From Bacillota bacterium (GTDB taxonomy: Bacteria > Bacillota > Clostridia > Oscillospirales > Acutalibacteraceae), in contig JAEYPT010000003.1 of the NCBI GenBank assembly GCA_023410445.1, forward strand, positions 62,001 through 126,000: DNA of 64,000 nt, in the 5' to 3' direction. Under the pieces are notes generated by a model. It saw nothing but the letters and a program-made list of their open reading frames with translations, was not told where the DNA came from and did no database searches. This document shows, one piece after another, positions 26,445 through 35,704 of this stretch (its first letter is position 1; each line of letters starts with the position of its first letter). Made by a program: the position numbers and the translations under genes.

Positions 26445-26933
26445 TTAATCAGCCTCCGACGTCCTTAATTTTGCGAGCTCTTCCTCCGTCAGCATCCGCG
26501 TAACGTGAGAAAGGAACAGAATGCCGTCGAGATGGTCGATCTCGTGGCAGGAAACGATGGCGAGCAAACCGTCGCCCTCGTACTCAAAGAATTCCCCGTG
26601 TCGGTCTTGTGCGCGGACTTTCACGTGTGCGGGGCGTTTTGTCATGCCCCATTTGCCTGGGATGGACAGGCAGCCCTCCATACCTTCCTGTTCGCCGCTC
26701 TGTTCCAGGAAAACGGGATTTACCAGTTCCCGGATACCGTCACCGATATCGATAACGACTACCCGACGTAAAACTCCAACTTGAATGGCGGCAAGACCGA
26801 CGCCGTTCGCATCCTTTAAAGTTTCACCCATATCGTCCAAAAGCTGAGCCAGCCTCTTGTCAAATTTCTCGACGGGGCGGCATTTCTTATTAAGAAACGG
26901 GTCGCCTTCTGTTATAATGTTCCGAATCGCCAA
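26445..26933 (-). CDS. def: Peptide deformylase
   Basis: 162 residues. Removes the formyl group from new proteins. All three motifs are present: GVGLAAIQVG, EGCLSIPG (metal Cys) and HEIDHLDG (metal His pair and catalytic Glu). The frame extends upstream, but a TTG at 26933 has GGAGGAATAACC immediately before it and gives the family N-terminus AIRNIITEGDPFL, so the TTG is taken as the start. priA ends 14 bases upstream. Confidence 0.96.
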   Translation of the reverse strand: MAIRNIITEGDPFLNKKCRPVEKFDKRLAQLLDDMGETLKDANGVGLAAIQVGVLRRVVVIDIGDGIRELVNPVFLEQSGEQEGMEGCLSIPGKWGMTKRPAHVKVRAQDRHGEFFEYEGDGLLAIVSCHEIDHLDGILFLSHVTRMLTEEELAKLRTSEAD

Positions 26934-26947
26934 GGTTATTCCTCCAT

Positions 26948-29392
26948 TCAAAGAATTGTTTCGGGGTTAAGATCACAGAATGCCGTGACACTGGTAAATT
27001 GTCGGATACCGGAAAAACGGATCAGCAATTCGGAAACCATCCGGCGGAAGCGTTTCGTATTCCGGCATTTAATAATGATTTTATACCTATATTTATTACT
27101 GACTTTACCGATTAATGCGGGAGAAGGACTGAGTACCCGCAGCGGAAGGTCGGGATATTCCGTTCCCGCTGTCTCGCGAAGCAGGGTAAGAAAATGTTCG
27201 CTGGACTCTCTGACTGTATTCTCCCGCATGCCGACGAATCCAATCATGCAGATATCTGAAAAAGGGGGATAGAGCATGGTTTTGCGGAATGCAATCTCCC
27301 CTTCGTAAAACGCTTCGTAATTCTGTTCCGCGGCCAGACGGAACACTTCGCTTTCCGGCGTAAAGGTCTGAATGACCGCGCGCCCCTCGAACTTTCCCCT
27401 GCCGGCCCGCCCGATCACCTGAGTAAGCAGGTCGAACGCCCGCTCGTAGCTGCGGAAATCCTCGCCGTACAGCGCCTGATCCGCCGAAAGTACACCAACC
27501 AATGTAACATTCTCAAAATCAAGTCCCTTTGCCACCATTTGGGTACCGACCATCAGATCGTACCCGCCTTCCGAAAATTCCTTCAGTTTTCGTTCGTAGG
27601 AAAAGCGGGTCATGGTGGAATCCGCGTCCAGACGCAGAATGCGCGCCTGAGGAATAAGCTCGGATAGCTCCCGCTCGGCCCGCTGAGTTCCAAACCCCGA
27701 ATAAGCCACCTTATTTTCATGACAACTCGGGCACTCGGAGGTAAACGGTACCGAATAGCCGCAGTAGTGGCACATCAGGCGGTTGTTCGCGGCGTGGTAG
27801 GTAAGAGAAATGCTGCAGTTCGGGCAGGTGAGCACCTTTCCGCAGGCGCGGCAGGAGACAAAGGTATTATAGCCGCGCCGATTCAGCAGCAGGATGGACT
27901 GCTTGCCCTCCTGAAGGTTTTCCCTCAGAGCCTGAGCAAGCTCCGCGCTGAAAATTCCGGAATTCCCGCTCTCCGTTTCCCGGTTCATATCCACTACCGT
28001 AACCTCGGGAAGCTTCGCGCTGCCGTAACGGTCCGGCAAAACGTTCAGGGTATACCGGCCGGATTTGGCGTAATAGGCGCTTTCCACCGATGGAGTAGCG
28101 GAGGAAAGCACCAACAGGGCGTGATGATAGGCACATCGGAATTTTGCGACCTCCCGCGCGTGGTATCGCGGAGCAGATTCCGATTTATAGGTGCCCTCCT
28201 GCTCCTCATCCAGAATGATCAGACCAAGATTGCGAAAAGGGGCAAACACGGCGGACCTTGTTCCCACAACGATGGTGGCGTCGCCGTTGTTTACCCTCTT
28301 CCATTCATCCAGCCGTTCCGCCAAAGTAAGTCCGCTGTGAAAGACCGCGACGCAGGCACCGAAACGCTGACGGAACAGCGCGATTGTCTGCGGAGTCAGG
28401 GAGATTTCCGGAACCATAGCAATTGCGCCGCGCCCTTCGACGTGCACGCATTCGATCAGCCGTAGGAAAACCGAGGTTTTCCCACTCCCAGTGACGCCGT
28501 AAAGGAGGGAAGCCCCTCCTTCTCCGGCCCGGTACTGTGCGTATAGATTTTGGAATGCGGCTTCCTGCGCGGACGTCAGCACAATCGGAACCGGCGCTTC
28601 CTGCTCCTCCGCGTTTTTATAGGGGTCGCGATAAACCGGCTCCTCAAAAAGTTCCGCGCAGCCCTTCGCGACCAGCGCCGCCACAACCGAAGGAGTTACT
28701 CCGGCAAAATAACAGAGCTCCCGGAGCGAAGCACTCCCCGCGTCCCGCAGCAGATCCAAAACATCCTTCTGCCGTTTGGTCAGACGCGGATTCTCTTCGG
28801 TCTCGGTCAGCCGGACCATTTTCTGGGTTGCGTCCCCGACCCGCCGAATCGCGCCGCTGGCCTTTTTCAAGTACCCTGCCGCCGCAAGTTTTTCCGGCAA
28901 TGGGCTTTCCGATGAAAGACCGAGAGCGGTGAGAAGCTTCTCCCGTGAAACAGGCTTTCGCTTGCCGGAAACATAATCGACGATTGCCCGTTCCTCGGGA
29001 GAAAGAGTCTCCCGAGGGAGTTCCTTCGAACCCACCGCAGGCGAATACTCCATTTGCAGGCGAACCAGAAGTCCCGCCGGAATGCAGAGCCGAACCGCAT
29101 CGAACAGCGTACAGAACGTGTGCTCCCGAATCCACGGCACCAACCGGAGGGTTTCCTCCGTCAGCAACGGGGTCTGGTCCAGAACGGCGTGCAGCGGCTT
29201 CAAAGTTTTGCTGCCATCACCCTCGAAAACCGAAAGGATCATTCCCTGCCTTGCTGCGTTTCCGCCGCCAAAAGGGACCAGCACCCGACAGCCGGGAAGC
29301 GCGGCCTCCCGTAGGGATTCCGGTATGCTGTAATCATAGGTCCGGTCAAAGTGGTAAACCGTGTTTTCCACCGCAACACCGGCAACAATCAC
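26948..29392 (-). CDS. priA: Primosomal helicase PriA
   Basis: About 814 residues. Restarts collapsed replication forks. Domains: N-terminal 3'-DNA-binding region, winged helix, helicase core with GVTGSGKTSVF near residue 300 and DEEQEGTYK, and an eight-cysteine zinc region (CRACG, CPNC, CHYCG, CPSC, about 510-560) inside the second helicase lobe. GTG at 29392, eight bases after GGAAGGAG, is the best start; a TTG seven codons earlier is possible. The usual coaBC upstream is missing here. Confidence 0.96.
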   Translation of the reverse strand: MIVAGVAVENTVYHFDRTYDYSIPESLREAALPGCRVLVPFGGGNAARQGMILSVFEGDGSKTLKPLHAVLDQTPLLTEETLRLVPWIREHTFCTLFDAVRLCIPAGLLVRLQMEYSPAVGSKELPRETLSPEERAIVDYVSGKRKPVSREKLLTALGLSSESPLPEKLAAAGYLKKASGAIRRVGDATQKMVRLTETEENPRLTKRQKDVLDLLRDAGSASLRELCYFAGVTPSVVAALVAKGCAELFEEPVYRDPYKNAEEQEAPVPIVLTSAQEAAFQNLYAQYRAGEGGASLLYGVTGSGKTSVFLRLIECVHVEGRGAIAMVPEISLTPQTIALFRQRFGACVAVFHSGLTLAERLDEWKRVNNGDATIVVGTRSAVFAPFRNLGLIILDEEQEGTYKSESAPRYHAREVAKFRCAYHHALLVLSSATPSVESAYYAKSGRYTLNVLPDRYGSAKLPEVTVVDMNRETESGNSGIFSAELAQALRENLQEGKQSILLLNRRGYNTFVSCRACGKVLTCPNCSISLTYHAANNRLMCHYCGYSVPFTSECPSCHENKVAYSGFGTQRAERELSELIPQARILRLDADSTMTRFSYERKLKEFSEGGYDLMVGTQMVAKGLDFENVTLVGVLSADQALYGEDFRSYERAFDLLTQVIGRAGRGKFEGRAVIQTFTPESEVFRLAAEQNYEAFYEGEIAFRKTMLYPPFSDICMIGFVGMRENTVRESSEHFLTLLRETAGTEYPDLPLRVLSPSPALIGKVSNKYRYKIIIKCRNTKRFRRMVSELLIRFSGIRQFTSVTAFCDLNPETIL

Positions 29393-29416
29393 AGGGACCA
29401 CTCCTTCCGGCAAGGA

Positions 29417-29635
29417 TTATTCTTCGGTATCGTCGTTGGGAACAACGCTTTCGATCATGGTAAATTTATGGTCGACATATTCCTGCACAGCAATCTGCAC
29501 CGGCTTATCCTCTAGAATCACGCGGTTCTTCTCCGCATCCTCCGAAATTTCACGGGCGCGCTTTGCAATCGCAACCACCAGGGAATACCGGCTCTGGTCC
29601 GGCGTAAGAATCAAATCGGCAATCGGTTTAATCAT
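29417..29635 (-). CDS. rpoZ: RNA polymerase omega subunit
   Basis: 72 residues. Assists assembly of the beta' subunit. The conserved core SRYSLVVAIAKRAREI (about 15-30) and EKPVQIAV-like stretch identify it. It overlaps the gmk stop by eight bases and is in the standard gmk-rpoZ-priA order. Confidence 0.94.
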   Translation of the reverse strand: MIKPIADLILTPDQSRYSLVVAIAKRAREISEDAEKNRVILEDKPVQIAVQEYVDHKFTMIESVVPNDDTEE

Positions 29636-30239
29636 TATTCAGCATCCTCTCAATCAACTGCGCATTTCGCCGCGCGTTACACTTTTCTGCGAACACAATC
29701 TTACGGATTCGCTCGGCGGCAAGGCTAAAATCGTCGTTCATCACAATGTAATCGTACCGGAGCGCCTCTGGGATTTCACGCCGTGCGGCTTCCAGACGGT
29801 GTTGAATCGCTTCCTCGGTTTCGGTTCCCCGCTTCCTCAGGCGATGTTCAAGCACCTCAAGAGACGGCGGAAGAACAAAAATTCCGACGGCGTCCGGGCG
29901 CTTTTCCTTAACCTGTGCCCCGCCCTGCACCTCGATTTCAAGAATGACATCAAGGCCGGACTCCGTCCATTCCCGGATCGGCGCGGCGGGAGTGCCGTAA
30001 CAGTTGCCGCAGTATTCGGCGCTTTCCAGCATCTTACCGGCATCCGCCATTTGCCGGAACTGTTCCTTCGTATAGAAATAATATTCTTTCCCGTCCGTTT
30101 CGCCCTCGCGCGGCGCACGTGTGGTCGCCGACACTGAAAGCCGGGTGTTCGGATTGTCCGCAAGGTATTTCCTCAGCACGGTGCCTTTGCCCGCGCCGGA
30201 CGGCCCCGAAAGGATAATCAGCAGTCCGTCATTCGTCAT
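29628..30239 (-). CDS. gmk: Guanylate kinase
   Basis: 203 residues. Phosphorylates GMP/dGMP to the diphosphate. P-loop [11 protein letters not shown] near the N-terminus, [11 protein letters not shown] for GMP binding, and the lid region [15 protein letters not shown] are present. The ATG at 30239 lies in the last codons of remA (11-base overlap) with GAGGAGG 12 bases upstream. Confidence 0.97.
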   Translation of the reverse strand: MTNDGLLIILSGPSGAGKGTVLRKYLADNPNTRLSVSATTRAPREGETDGKEYYFYTKEQFRQMADAGKMLESAEYCGNCYGTPAAPIREWTESGLDVILEIEVQGGAQVKEKRPDAVGIFVLPPSLEVLEHRLRKRGTETEEAIQHRLEAARREIPEALRYDYIVMNDDFSLAAERIRKIVFAEKCNARRNAQLIERMLNND

Positions 30240-30507
30240 CGTTTTCCATTTCCTCCTCGGAAAGATCGGAGCGGTCGTCGTTGAACCGGTTCGCCACAGT
30301 CTCCGGCTGTACGGCGGACAGAATAACATGGTCGCTGTCCGTCAGGATCACGGCGCGCGTTCTGCGTCCGTAGGTCGCATCAATCAACGTTCCGCGTTCC
30401 TTTGCATCCTGAATGATGCGCTTGATCGGAGCGGACTCAGGACTGACAATTGCAACCAGCCGGTTGGCGGACACCATGTTTCCAAAGCCGATATTGATAA
30501 GTTTCAT
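30229..30507 (-). CDS. remA: RemA-like (DUF370) regulatory protein
   Basis: 92 residues. In B. subtilis RemA is a ring-forming DNA-binding activator of matrix and osmoprotection genes. The conserved N-terminus [21 protein letters not shown] and the [11 protein letters not shown] stretch are diagnostic. The C-terminal 20 residues are very acidic ([16 protein letters not shown]). It lies between yicC and gmk exactly as in B. subtilis (ylzA). Confidence 0.94.
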   Translation of the reverse strand: MKLINIGFGNMVSANRLVAIVSPESAPIKRIIQDAKERGTLIDATYGRRTRAVILTDSDHVILSAVQPETVANRFNDDRSDLSEEEMENDDE

Positions 30508-30533
30508 ATGATTTCTCCCCTTATTTCAGGCTT

Positions 30534-31409
30534 TTATTCGATATTCTGTATCTGCTCCCGGATCTTCTCAATTTCCGCCTTCAGATCCACCACTGTGTGG
30601 GCAATCTGAGCGTCAACACATTTGGAACCGATCGTATTGGCCTCCCGGTTCATTTCCTGCACGATAAAATCAAGTCTGCGACCGACCGCCTCATCGGATT
30701 CCAGCATGGAGCGGAACTGCCCCACATGGCTGCGCAGACGAACCGTCTCCTCGTCCACGGATACCTTGTCGGCAAATACCGCAGCCTCTGTCAGAACCCT
30801 CTGCTCATCAATTCCGGAGCCGTTCAATATTTCGGTAAGCCGCTCCGTGAGTTTGCTCCGGTATTCTGCAACCGTCTGCGGAGAACGCGTCTCAATCGAG
30901 GCAACCATTTCCAAAACAGAGTCCGCACGGCGGGAAAGGTCCTCTTTCAGATGCTGTCCCTCCGCTTCCCTCATTCGAAAAAATGAAACAAGGGCTTCCT
31001 CCAAAACCTGATTTACGCAGGCCCAGACCTGCTCCTCATCCTCAGGCGCTCTGCGTACCGTAAACAGGTCCGGATACCGCGCCACCGACATCACCGAAAT
31101 ATCATCGCGAAGGCCGTACCGCTGCTGCATTTCCCGCAGGGAAGCAATGTAGCCTGCCGCCAGAGAATGGTTGACGGTCACCTGCGCGTCCGAAGTTTCC
31201 AACGTCTCAACAGTGACGGAAACATCCAGCTTCCCCCGGCTCACCCGATTCTGCAGACAGGTTTTCAGCTTCTCTTCCAGAAAGCCGAAACCGCGGCTGG
31301 TGCGGGCTGTAAAATCAAAAAAACGGTGGTTCACGGATTTTATTTCAACTGTGATGTCCCGGCCGTCTATGATTTTTTCGGACTGGCCGTACCCTGTCAT
31401 GCTGTTCAA
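30534..31409 (-). CDS. YicC/YloC family endoribonuclease
   Basis: 291 residues. YicC proteins act in RNA turnover as endoribonucleases. The N-terminal SMTGYGQSEK and the C-terminal region KCVDAQIAHTVVDLKAEIEKIREQIQNIE-type end (with LDFIVQEMNREANT before it) identify the family. A TTG at 31409 is taken as start because it gives NSMTGYG, matching the usual M-x-x-SMTGFG; the internal ATG three codons on has no ribosome site. First gene of the long ylo operon. Confidence 0.92.
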   Translation of the reverse strand: MNSMTGYGQSEKIIDGRDITVEIKSVNHRFFDFTARTSRGFGFLEEKLKTCLQNRVSRGKLDVSVTVETLETSDAQVTVNHSLAAGYIASLREMQQRYGLRDDISVMSVARYPDLFTVRRAPEDEEQVWACVNQVLEEALVSFFRMREAEGQHLKEDLSRRADSVLEMVASIETRSPQTVAEYRSKLTERLTEILNGSGIDEQRVLTEAAVFADKVSVDEETVRLRSHVGQFRSMLESDEAVGRRLDFIVQEMNREANTIGSKCVDAQIAHTVVDLKAEIEKIREQIQNIE

Positions 31410-31477
31410 ATCATCATCCCGATTCTATTCTAACCGATTTATTTTGCTTGTAACTGAAAATTGCCATTCATTATTTT

Positions 31478-31507
31478 ATTTTATCAGTTTTACCCGTCTA
31501 TTGTCAA
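31478..31507 (-). promoter_or_regulatory. Promoter of the yicC-to-spoVM operon
   Basis: TTGACA (31502-31507), 18 bases, TAAAAT (31478-31483) on the minus strand, about 65 bases before yicC. It is the only good sigma-A promoter seen at the head of this 13.6-kb run. Confidence 0.65.
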
Positions 31508-31542
31508 CAACTAATCCATATTCTTTCTTTTTGTGAAAAAAC

Positions 31543-31577
31543 AAAAAAAAGATTCAGCCCCTCGGTGGGGCTGAATC
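31543..31577 (-). terminator. Terminator after the biotin-enzyme cluster
   Basis: Stem GATTCAGCCCC/GGGGCTGAATC (31551-31561 with 31567-31577) followed on the minus strand by a run of eight T. Confidence 0.9.
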
Positions 31578-31593
31578 ACAACTGTACTGCGGT

Positions 31594-32994
31594 TCAGACC
31601 GGATGGACCCGGTTTTCTGCATCGGCGTGCTTACCGTCGATACCGTATTTCTTTTCGGCGCGCTTTTTAAAGAAGTCCATCGCAACCTTGGGGAACTGGG
31701 CGTAGGAAAGAACATCTTCCTCCTGCTCGGTCCACTCGGCGCATTCCTTCCGCAGCGAATCCAACTCCGGCTGCAGCAGATCGGCCGGGCGGCAGGTCAC
31801 CCGCGGCGTGTCGCCGATGATTTTTTTCGCGAACTCGTCGTCCACCGGAACAGGCGTGGTGCCGTACTTGCCTGCGACCAGATCTTTAAACTCGTTGGTG
31901 CACATTTTGTAGCGCTCGCCCGTAATCACGTTAAAAACTGCCTGTGTTCCGACAATCTGAGAGGTCGGCGTAACCAGCGGCGGATAGCCGGAATCTTTAC
32001 GCACACGCGGCACTTCCTGAAGCACCTCTTCAAACTGTTCCACTTTACCGGCCTGCTTCAACTGCGAAAGCAGATTGGAAAGCATCCCGCCCGGAACCTG
32101 ATACACAAGGGCTTTGGTGTTCGTTGCCAGCATCTTGGGGTCAATCAGGCCACTCTTAATGTATTTGTCGCGCAGAGTCATGAAATACTCGCGGATTTCG
32201 TTGAGCAGCACCAGGTCGAGGCCGGTATCGTACTGCGTATCCTTGAGCGCGGCAACCATCGATTCGGTAGGCGCATGCGAAGTTCCGAGTGCCAGCGGCG
32301 ACATGGCCGTATCCAGATAATCGATGCCCGCCTCGACGGCCTTTAGCTCGCACATGCTGGCAAGGCCGGAGGTGTAATGCGTATGAAGCTGGAGTGGAAT
32401 CTTGACTGCGCCCTTGATCGCCTTGACCAAGTCATAGGTCTTGTAAGGCGTGAGAAGAGCGGCCATATCCTTGATGCAGATGGAATCCGCGCCCGCGGCT
32501 TCGATGCGCTTCGCGTAATCCACATAATACTCGTCGGTGAATACCGGACCGGTCGTATAGGAAATGGCCACCTGCGCGTGAGCGCCTTCCTTTTTGGCAG
32601 CCTTAATGGAAACCTCAAGATTCTTGATATCGTTCAGCGCGTCGAAAATCCGGATAATGTCGATTCCGTTGGCGACAGAACGCTGCACGAAATATTCGAC
32701 TACGTCGTCAGCATAATGGCGATAACCGAGCATGTTCTGCCCGCGGAACAGCATCTGGAGCTTCGTGTTCGGGCATTTCTGGCGCAGGGTCCGCAGGCGC
32801 TCCCAAGGATCTTCGTTCAGGAAGCGGAGGCAGGAGTCATAGGTTGCTCCGCCCCAGCACTCAAGGGAATAGAAGCCGACCTGATCCAGCTTTTCCAGAA
32901 TCGGAAGCATGTCCGAAAGCGGCATGCGGGTCGCAAGCAGCGACTGATGCGCGTCACGCAGAACCAGCTCGGTGATGCCAATTTTTTTGCTCAT
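31594..32994 (-). CDS. oadA: Pyruvate/oxaloacetate carboxyltransferase subunit (OadA / 5S type)
   Basis: 466 residues. The carboxyltransferase domain shared by oxaloacetate decarboxylase alpha, pyruvate carboxylase B and the transcarboxylase 5S subunit: LRDAHQSLLATRM near the N-terminus, IRIFDALND, the metal ligands LQLHTHYTSG, the lysine in CIKDMAALL and PGGMLSNL. It stops before the biotin domain, which is supplied by the separate gene upstream. It transfers CO2 between biotin and pyruvate/oxaloacetate. Context suggests a transcarboxylase or a soluble decarboxylase. Confidence 0.9.
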   Translation of the reverse strand: MSKKIGITELVLRDAHQSLLATRMPLSDMLPILEKLDQVGFYSLECWGGATYDSCLRFLNEDPWERLRTLRQKCPNTKLQMLFRGQNMLGYRHYADDVVEYFVQRSVANGIDIIRIFDALNDIKNLEVSIKAAKKEGAHAQVAISYTTGPVFTDEYYVDYAKRIEAAGADSICIKDMAALLTPYKTYDLVKAIKGAVKIPLQLHTHYTSGLASMCELKAVEAGIDYLDTAMSPLALGTSHAPTESMVAALKDTQYDTGLDLVLLNEIREYFMTLRDKYIKSGLIDPKMLATNTKALVYQVPGGMLSNLLSQLKQAGKVEQFEEVLQEVPRVRKDSGYPPLVTPTSQIVGTQAVFNVITGERYKMCTNEFKDLVAGKYGTTPVPVDDEFAKKIIGDTPRVTCRPADLLQPELDSLRKECAEWTEQEEDVLSYAQFPKVAMDFFKKRAEKKYGIDGKHADAENRVHPV

Positions 32995-33008
32995 CGGTTC
33001 CCGCCCCC

Positions 33009-33395
33009 TTACTGGAGGGAAACAAGAGGAGTTCCCGTTTCCACGCTGTCCCCCTTGTTTACCAGTACGGCGGTCACTTTCGCGTCATGCGGAGCCATGA
33101 TCTCGTTTTCCATCTTCATGGCCTCCAGAACCAACAGAACCTCGCCCTTCTTTACGCTCTGTCCCACCTGAACGTTTACCGAAACAATGGTTCCGGGCAT
33201 CGGGCTGGAAACTGCTTCTCCGCCCGCGGGAGCGGCAGGCTTTGCGACCGGTTTCGCTGCGGGAGCAGCCGCGGGCGCCGGGGCAGCCGGTGCAGGAACC
33301 GAAGCCGCTGTGGCAGGAGTTGAGGCTGCTCCGCCGAGTTCCTCAACCTGAACGTCATAGGGCGTACCGTTTACAGTGATTCTGAGATTTTTCAT
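33009..33395 (-). CDS. Biotin carboxyl carrier protein
   Basis: 128 residues. A short N-terminal part, an Ala/Pro linker (about 30-62) and a biotinyl domain with the attachment site EAMKMENEI near residue 92. It shuttles CO2 between the two carboxyltransferase subunits on either side, like the 1.3S subunit of transcarboxylase or the gamma/delta biotin subunit of Na+ decarboxylases. The internal ATG at 33395 is preferred, since the upstream codons do not fit the family. Confidence 0.92.
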   Translation of the reverse strand: MKNLRITVNGTPYDVQVEELGGAASTPATAASVPAPAAPAPAAAPAAKPVAKPAAPAGGEAVSSPMPGTIVSVNVQVGQSVKKGEVLLVLEAMKMENEIMAPHDAKVTAVLVNKGDSVETGTPLVSLQ

Positions 33396-33424
33396 ATCGT
33401 TATTCCCCCTGTACTTTTTCAAAA

Positions 33425-34777
33425 TTAAAGCTGGATATTGGCATGCTTCTTCGGCAGAGTGGAAACCCGCTTGCCGGCAAGCATTTCAAGGTTCGCAAGG
33501 ACAATCCGGCGGGTATCCTCCGGATTGACGACCGCCTCGATCATTCCGGCTTCCGCGGCTTTCCACGCAGAGGCCTCCGTCGTGCGGTATTCTTCAATCA
33601 GCTTTTTGCGGTCGCCGATCGGATCGGAGGACCCGGCCAGACGGTCGTTCCAAAGGAAAATCGCCGCGGTTTCCGGAGCCAGAGCGGAAACCGAAGCCTC
33701 CGGCCACGCCGCCGCAAAGTCTGCGCCTGCCCCGCGTCCGGCAAGTGCAATGTACACCGCTCCGCAGGCGGAACCGGTAATCACCGTGATTTTTGCCGTC
33801 GTCGCCTCCGAATAGGCGCTTGAAAGCTTGGAAGCCTCCCTGAGGGAAGCAAATTTACCCGCGTCCACCAAGGTGACAGTGGGAAGGGAGAAAGAATCGC
33901 AGAAACGCAGAAAACGGGCTGCTTTTGAGCACGAATCGCCATCGATGTCGCCCTGAAAAGCAATCAGACCTGCCGCCGTGCCGCCGATACGAGCAAGGCC
34001 GATCGCTGCGGAAGCACCGAAGCCCTTCGAAAGTTCGATAAAGCTGCCCTCATCGCTCAGCGAAGCCGCAAGACTCGCGGCATCCATACCCGCCGCGGGC
34101 TTGCCAGCTGCGCGGTCCGCGTCGAAGAGCGGAGAACCGGAAATGTTGTTCGACGGCAGCATAGCAGCGATTTTGCGGGTTTTCGCAATGGCATCCGCTT
34201 CGTTTTCAGCCGCAAGATGGCAGATTCCAGTTTTTACGGCTTCGGCGGGCGAACCACCTTTCCCATTCGTTTCCACCGTAAGCTCACCCTTGTCCGACAT
34301 GACGACAAGATCAGCCCCAGCAGCGATCATCGCGGAAACACCGGAGCAAGGCCCCAGCACCAGAGCAATCTGAGGAACAACGCCGGACAGATTATTTACA
34401 GAAAGGAGGATTTCACCGTAGGCCGCCAGCATTTCTGCGCCTTCCTCCAGTCTGCCGCCGATGGAATCGTAGATTCCGATCACCGGAGCTCCGGTTTTCA
34501 CCGCCAGAGCATAAATCTTCTTTATTTTGGAGGCCTGCGCACGGGACATTGCCCCGCCGCCGACATCACCATTCTGAGAAAACACATAGACGGGATTCCC
34601 GTCGATCGTCCCGTACCCGGCGACCGCTTCCGCGTATCCGCCGCCGGATTTAGCCAGTCCATCAATCTCATTCAGGCTGTCCTCATCCAGCAGGGAGATT
34701 ACGCGCCGATAGCCACGTGTATTCTTCAGGCTTTCCCGCTCTCCTGCATCGGCATGGCCGACAGTATTCATTTTCAT
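33425..34777 (-). CDS. Acyl-CoA carboxyltransferase-like subunit (MmdA / 12S type, divergent)
   Basis: 450 residues, crotonase-like carboxyltransferase fold. Recognisable are GDVGGGAMS, YDSIGGRLEEGAEMLAAYGEI (the first CoA/oxyanion region) and GADFAAAWPEASVSALAPE (the second). It is shorter than typical 500-520-residue methylmalonyl-CoA decarboxylase alpha chains, and its motifs depart from consensus (SIGGR for SGGAR; GSACGAVYIA for RKAYGGAY). First gene of a three-gene unit with its own promoter. The acyl-CoA substrate is not determined; propionyl/methylmalonyl-CoA is the family default. Confidence 0.8.
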   Translation of the reverse strand: MKMNTVGHADAGERESLKNTRGYRRVISLLDEDSLNEIDGLAKSGGGYAEAVAGYGTIDGNPVYVFSQNGDVGGGAMSRAQASKIKKIYALAVKTGAPVIGIYDSIGGRLEEGAEMLAAYGEILLSVNNLSGVVPQIALVLGPCSGVSAMIAAGADLVVMSDKGELTVETNGKGGSPAEAVKTGICHLAAENEADAIAKTRKIAAMLPSNNISGSPLFDADRAAGKPAAGMDAASLAASLSDEGSFIELSKGFGASAAIGLARIGGTAAGLIAFQGDIDGDSCSKAARFLRFCDSFSLPTVTLVDAGKFASLREASKLSSAYSEATTAKITVITGSACGAVYIALAGRGAGADFAAAWPEASVSALAPETAAIFLWNDRLAGSSDPIGDRKKLIEEYRTTEASAWKAAEAGMIEAVVNPEDTRRIVLANLEMLAGKRVSTLPKKHANIQL

Positions 34778-34828
34778 TCCTCCGTTTACGTGGAATCTTA
34801 TGTTAATATAGGAACAATTGCAATTTTC

Positions 34829-34857
34829 ATTATAGACGATTTCACTCGCCTTGACAA
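34829..34857 (-). promoter_or_regulatory. Promoter of the biotin-enzyme cluster
   Basis: TTGTCA (34852-34857), 17 bases, TATAAT (34829-34834) on the minus strand. Confidence 0.75.
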
Positions 34858-34889
34858 GTATTAGACGGAGAACCTGTGCTTTTTTTCAC

Positions 34890-35672
34890 TTATTTTCTTC
34901 TTTTTCCTGCAGAATTCCCGGCTTTTGAACCGATGCCGTCGAGCCTGTCCCCTTCAGCGGCGGCTTTCAGCATGGAAACCTCGGTAGGCGTCAGCGCTCT
35001 CCATTTTCCGGGCGCAAGCATGCCAAGACGAAGTGAACCGACCCCGATCCGTTTCAGGCGGGCCACTTCCAGGCCGAGCTGCTCGCACATTTTGCGAATC
35101 TGCCGGTTTCTGCCTTCATGAAGCTGAATCTCCAGCACGGCCCTGTCAGCTTCCTCCTGCAGTACCCGCACCGAAGCGGGCGCCGTTTTTCTGCCGTCAA
35201 TCACAATGCCGATCTGCATCTGAACGAGCTGATCCTCCGTGGCGCGGGGGCGAACCGTCACGCGGTAAAGCTTCGGCACATGGCGCGAAGGATGGGTCAT
35301 CGCGTTTGCAAAAGCGCCGTCGTTCGTCATGAGAAGCAGCCCCTCCGATTCCCGATCAAGGCGGCCCACCGGGTAGACGCGTTCCGGAATATCCTGAATC
35401 AGTTCAGCTACGCATTTCCGCTCCATCTCGTCGCTCATGGTGGTGATAAAGCCGCGCGGTTTATGCAGCATAATATAGACCGCCTGACCTTCCATCGCAA
35501 GGGGCTTGCCTTTGACTGTGATTTTATCCTTACCCGGCACGACTCGCGCGCCGATCTGCGCTACCACACCGTTTACCTTAACCTCACCGGCAGCGATCAT
35601 TTCCTCAGCCTTCCGGCGGGAAGCGACTCCGCAGTCTGCCATCGCCTTCTGCAGTTTTATTCCGTTTTCCAT
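34890..35672 (-). CDS. rluB: 23S rRNA pseudouridine synthase RluB
   Basis: 260 residues. An N-terminal S4 domain (KLQKAMADCGVASRRKAEEMI) is followed by the RsuA-type catalytic domain with the aspartate in GRLDRESEGLLL and the LHEGRNRQIRKMC stretch. It makes pseudouridine in helix 89 of 23S rRNA. GGAG six bases before the ATG at 35672 sets the start, 32 bases inside the carboxypeptidase frame's upstream neighbour region. Last gene of the scpAB operon. Confidence 0.94.
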   Translation of the reverse strand: MENGIKLQKAMADCGVASRRKAEEMIAAGEVKVNGVVAQIGARVVPGKDKITVKGKPLAMEGQAVYIMLHKPRGFITTMSDEMERKCVAELIQDIPERVYPVGRLDRESEGLLLMTNDGAFANAMTHPSRHVPKLYRVTVRPRATEDQLVQMQIGIVIDGRKTAPASVRVLQEEADRAVLEIQLHEGRNRQIRKMCEQLGLEVARLKRIGVGSLRLGMLAPGKWRALTPTEVSMLKAAAEGDRLDGIGSKAGNSAGKRRK

Positions 35673-35704
35673 TTTATACTCCGTATTCCTTAATTTTATG
35701 TAGA

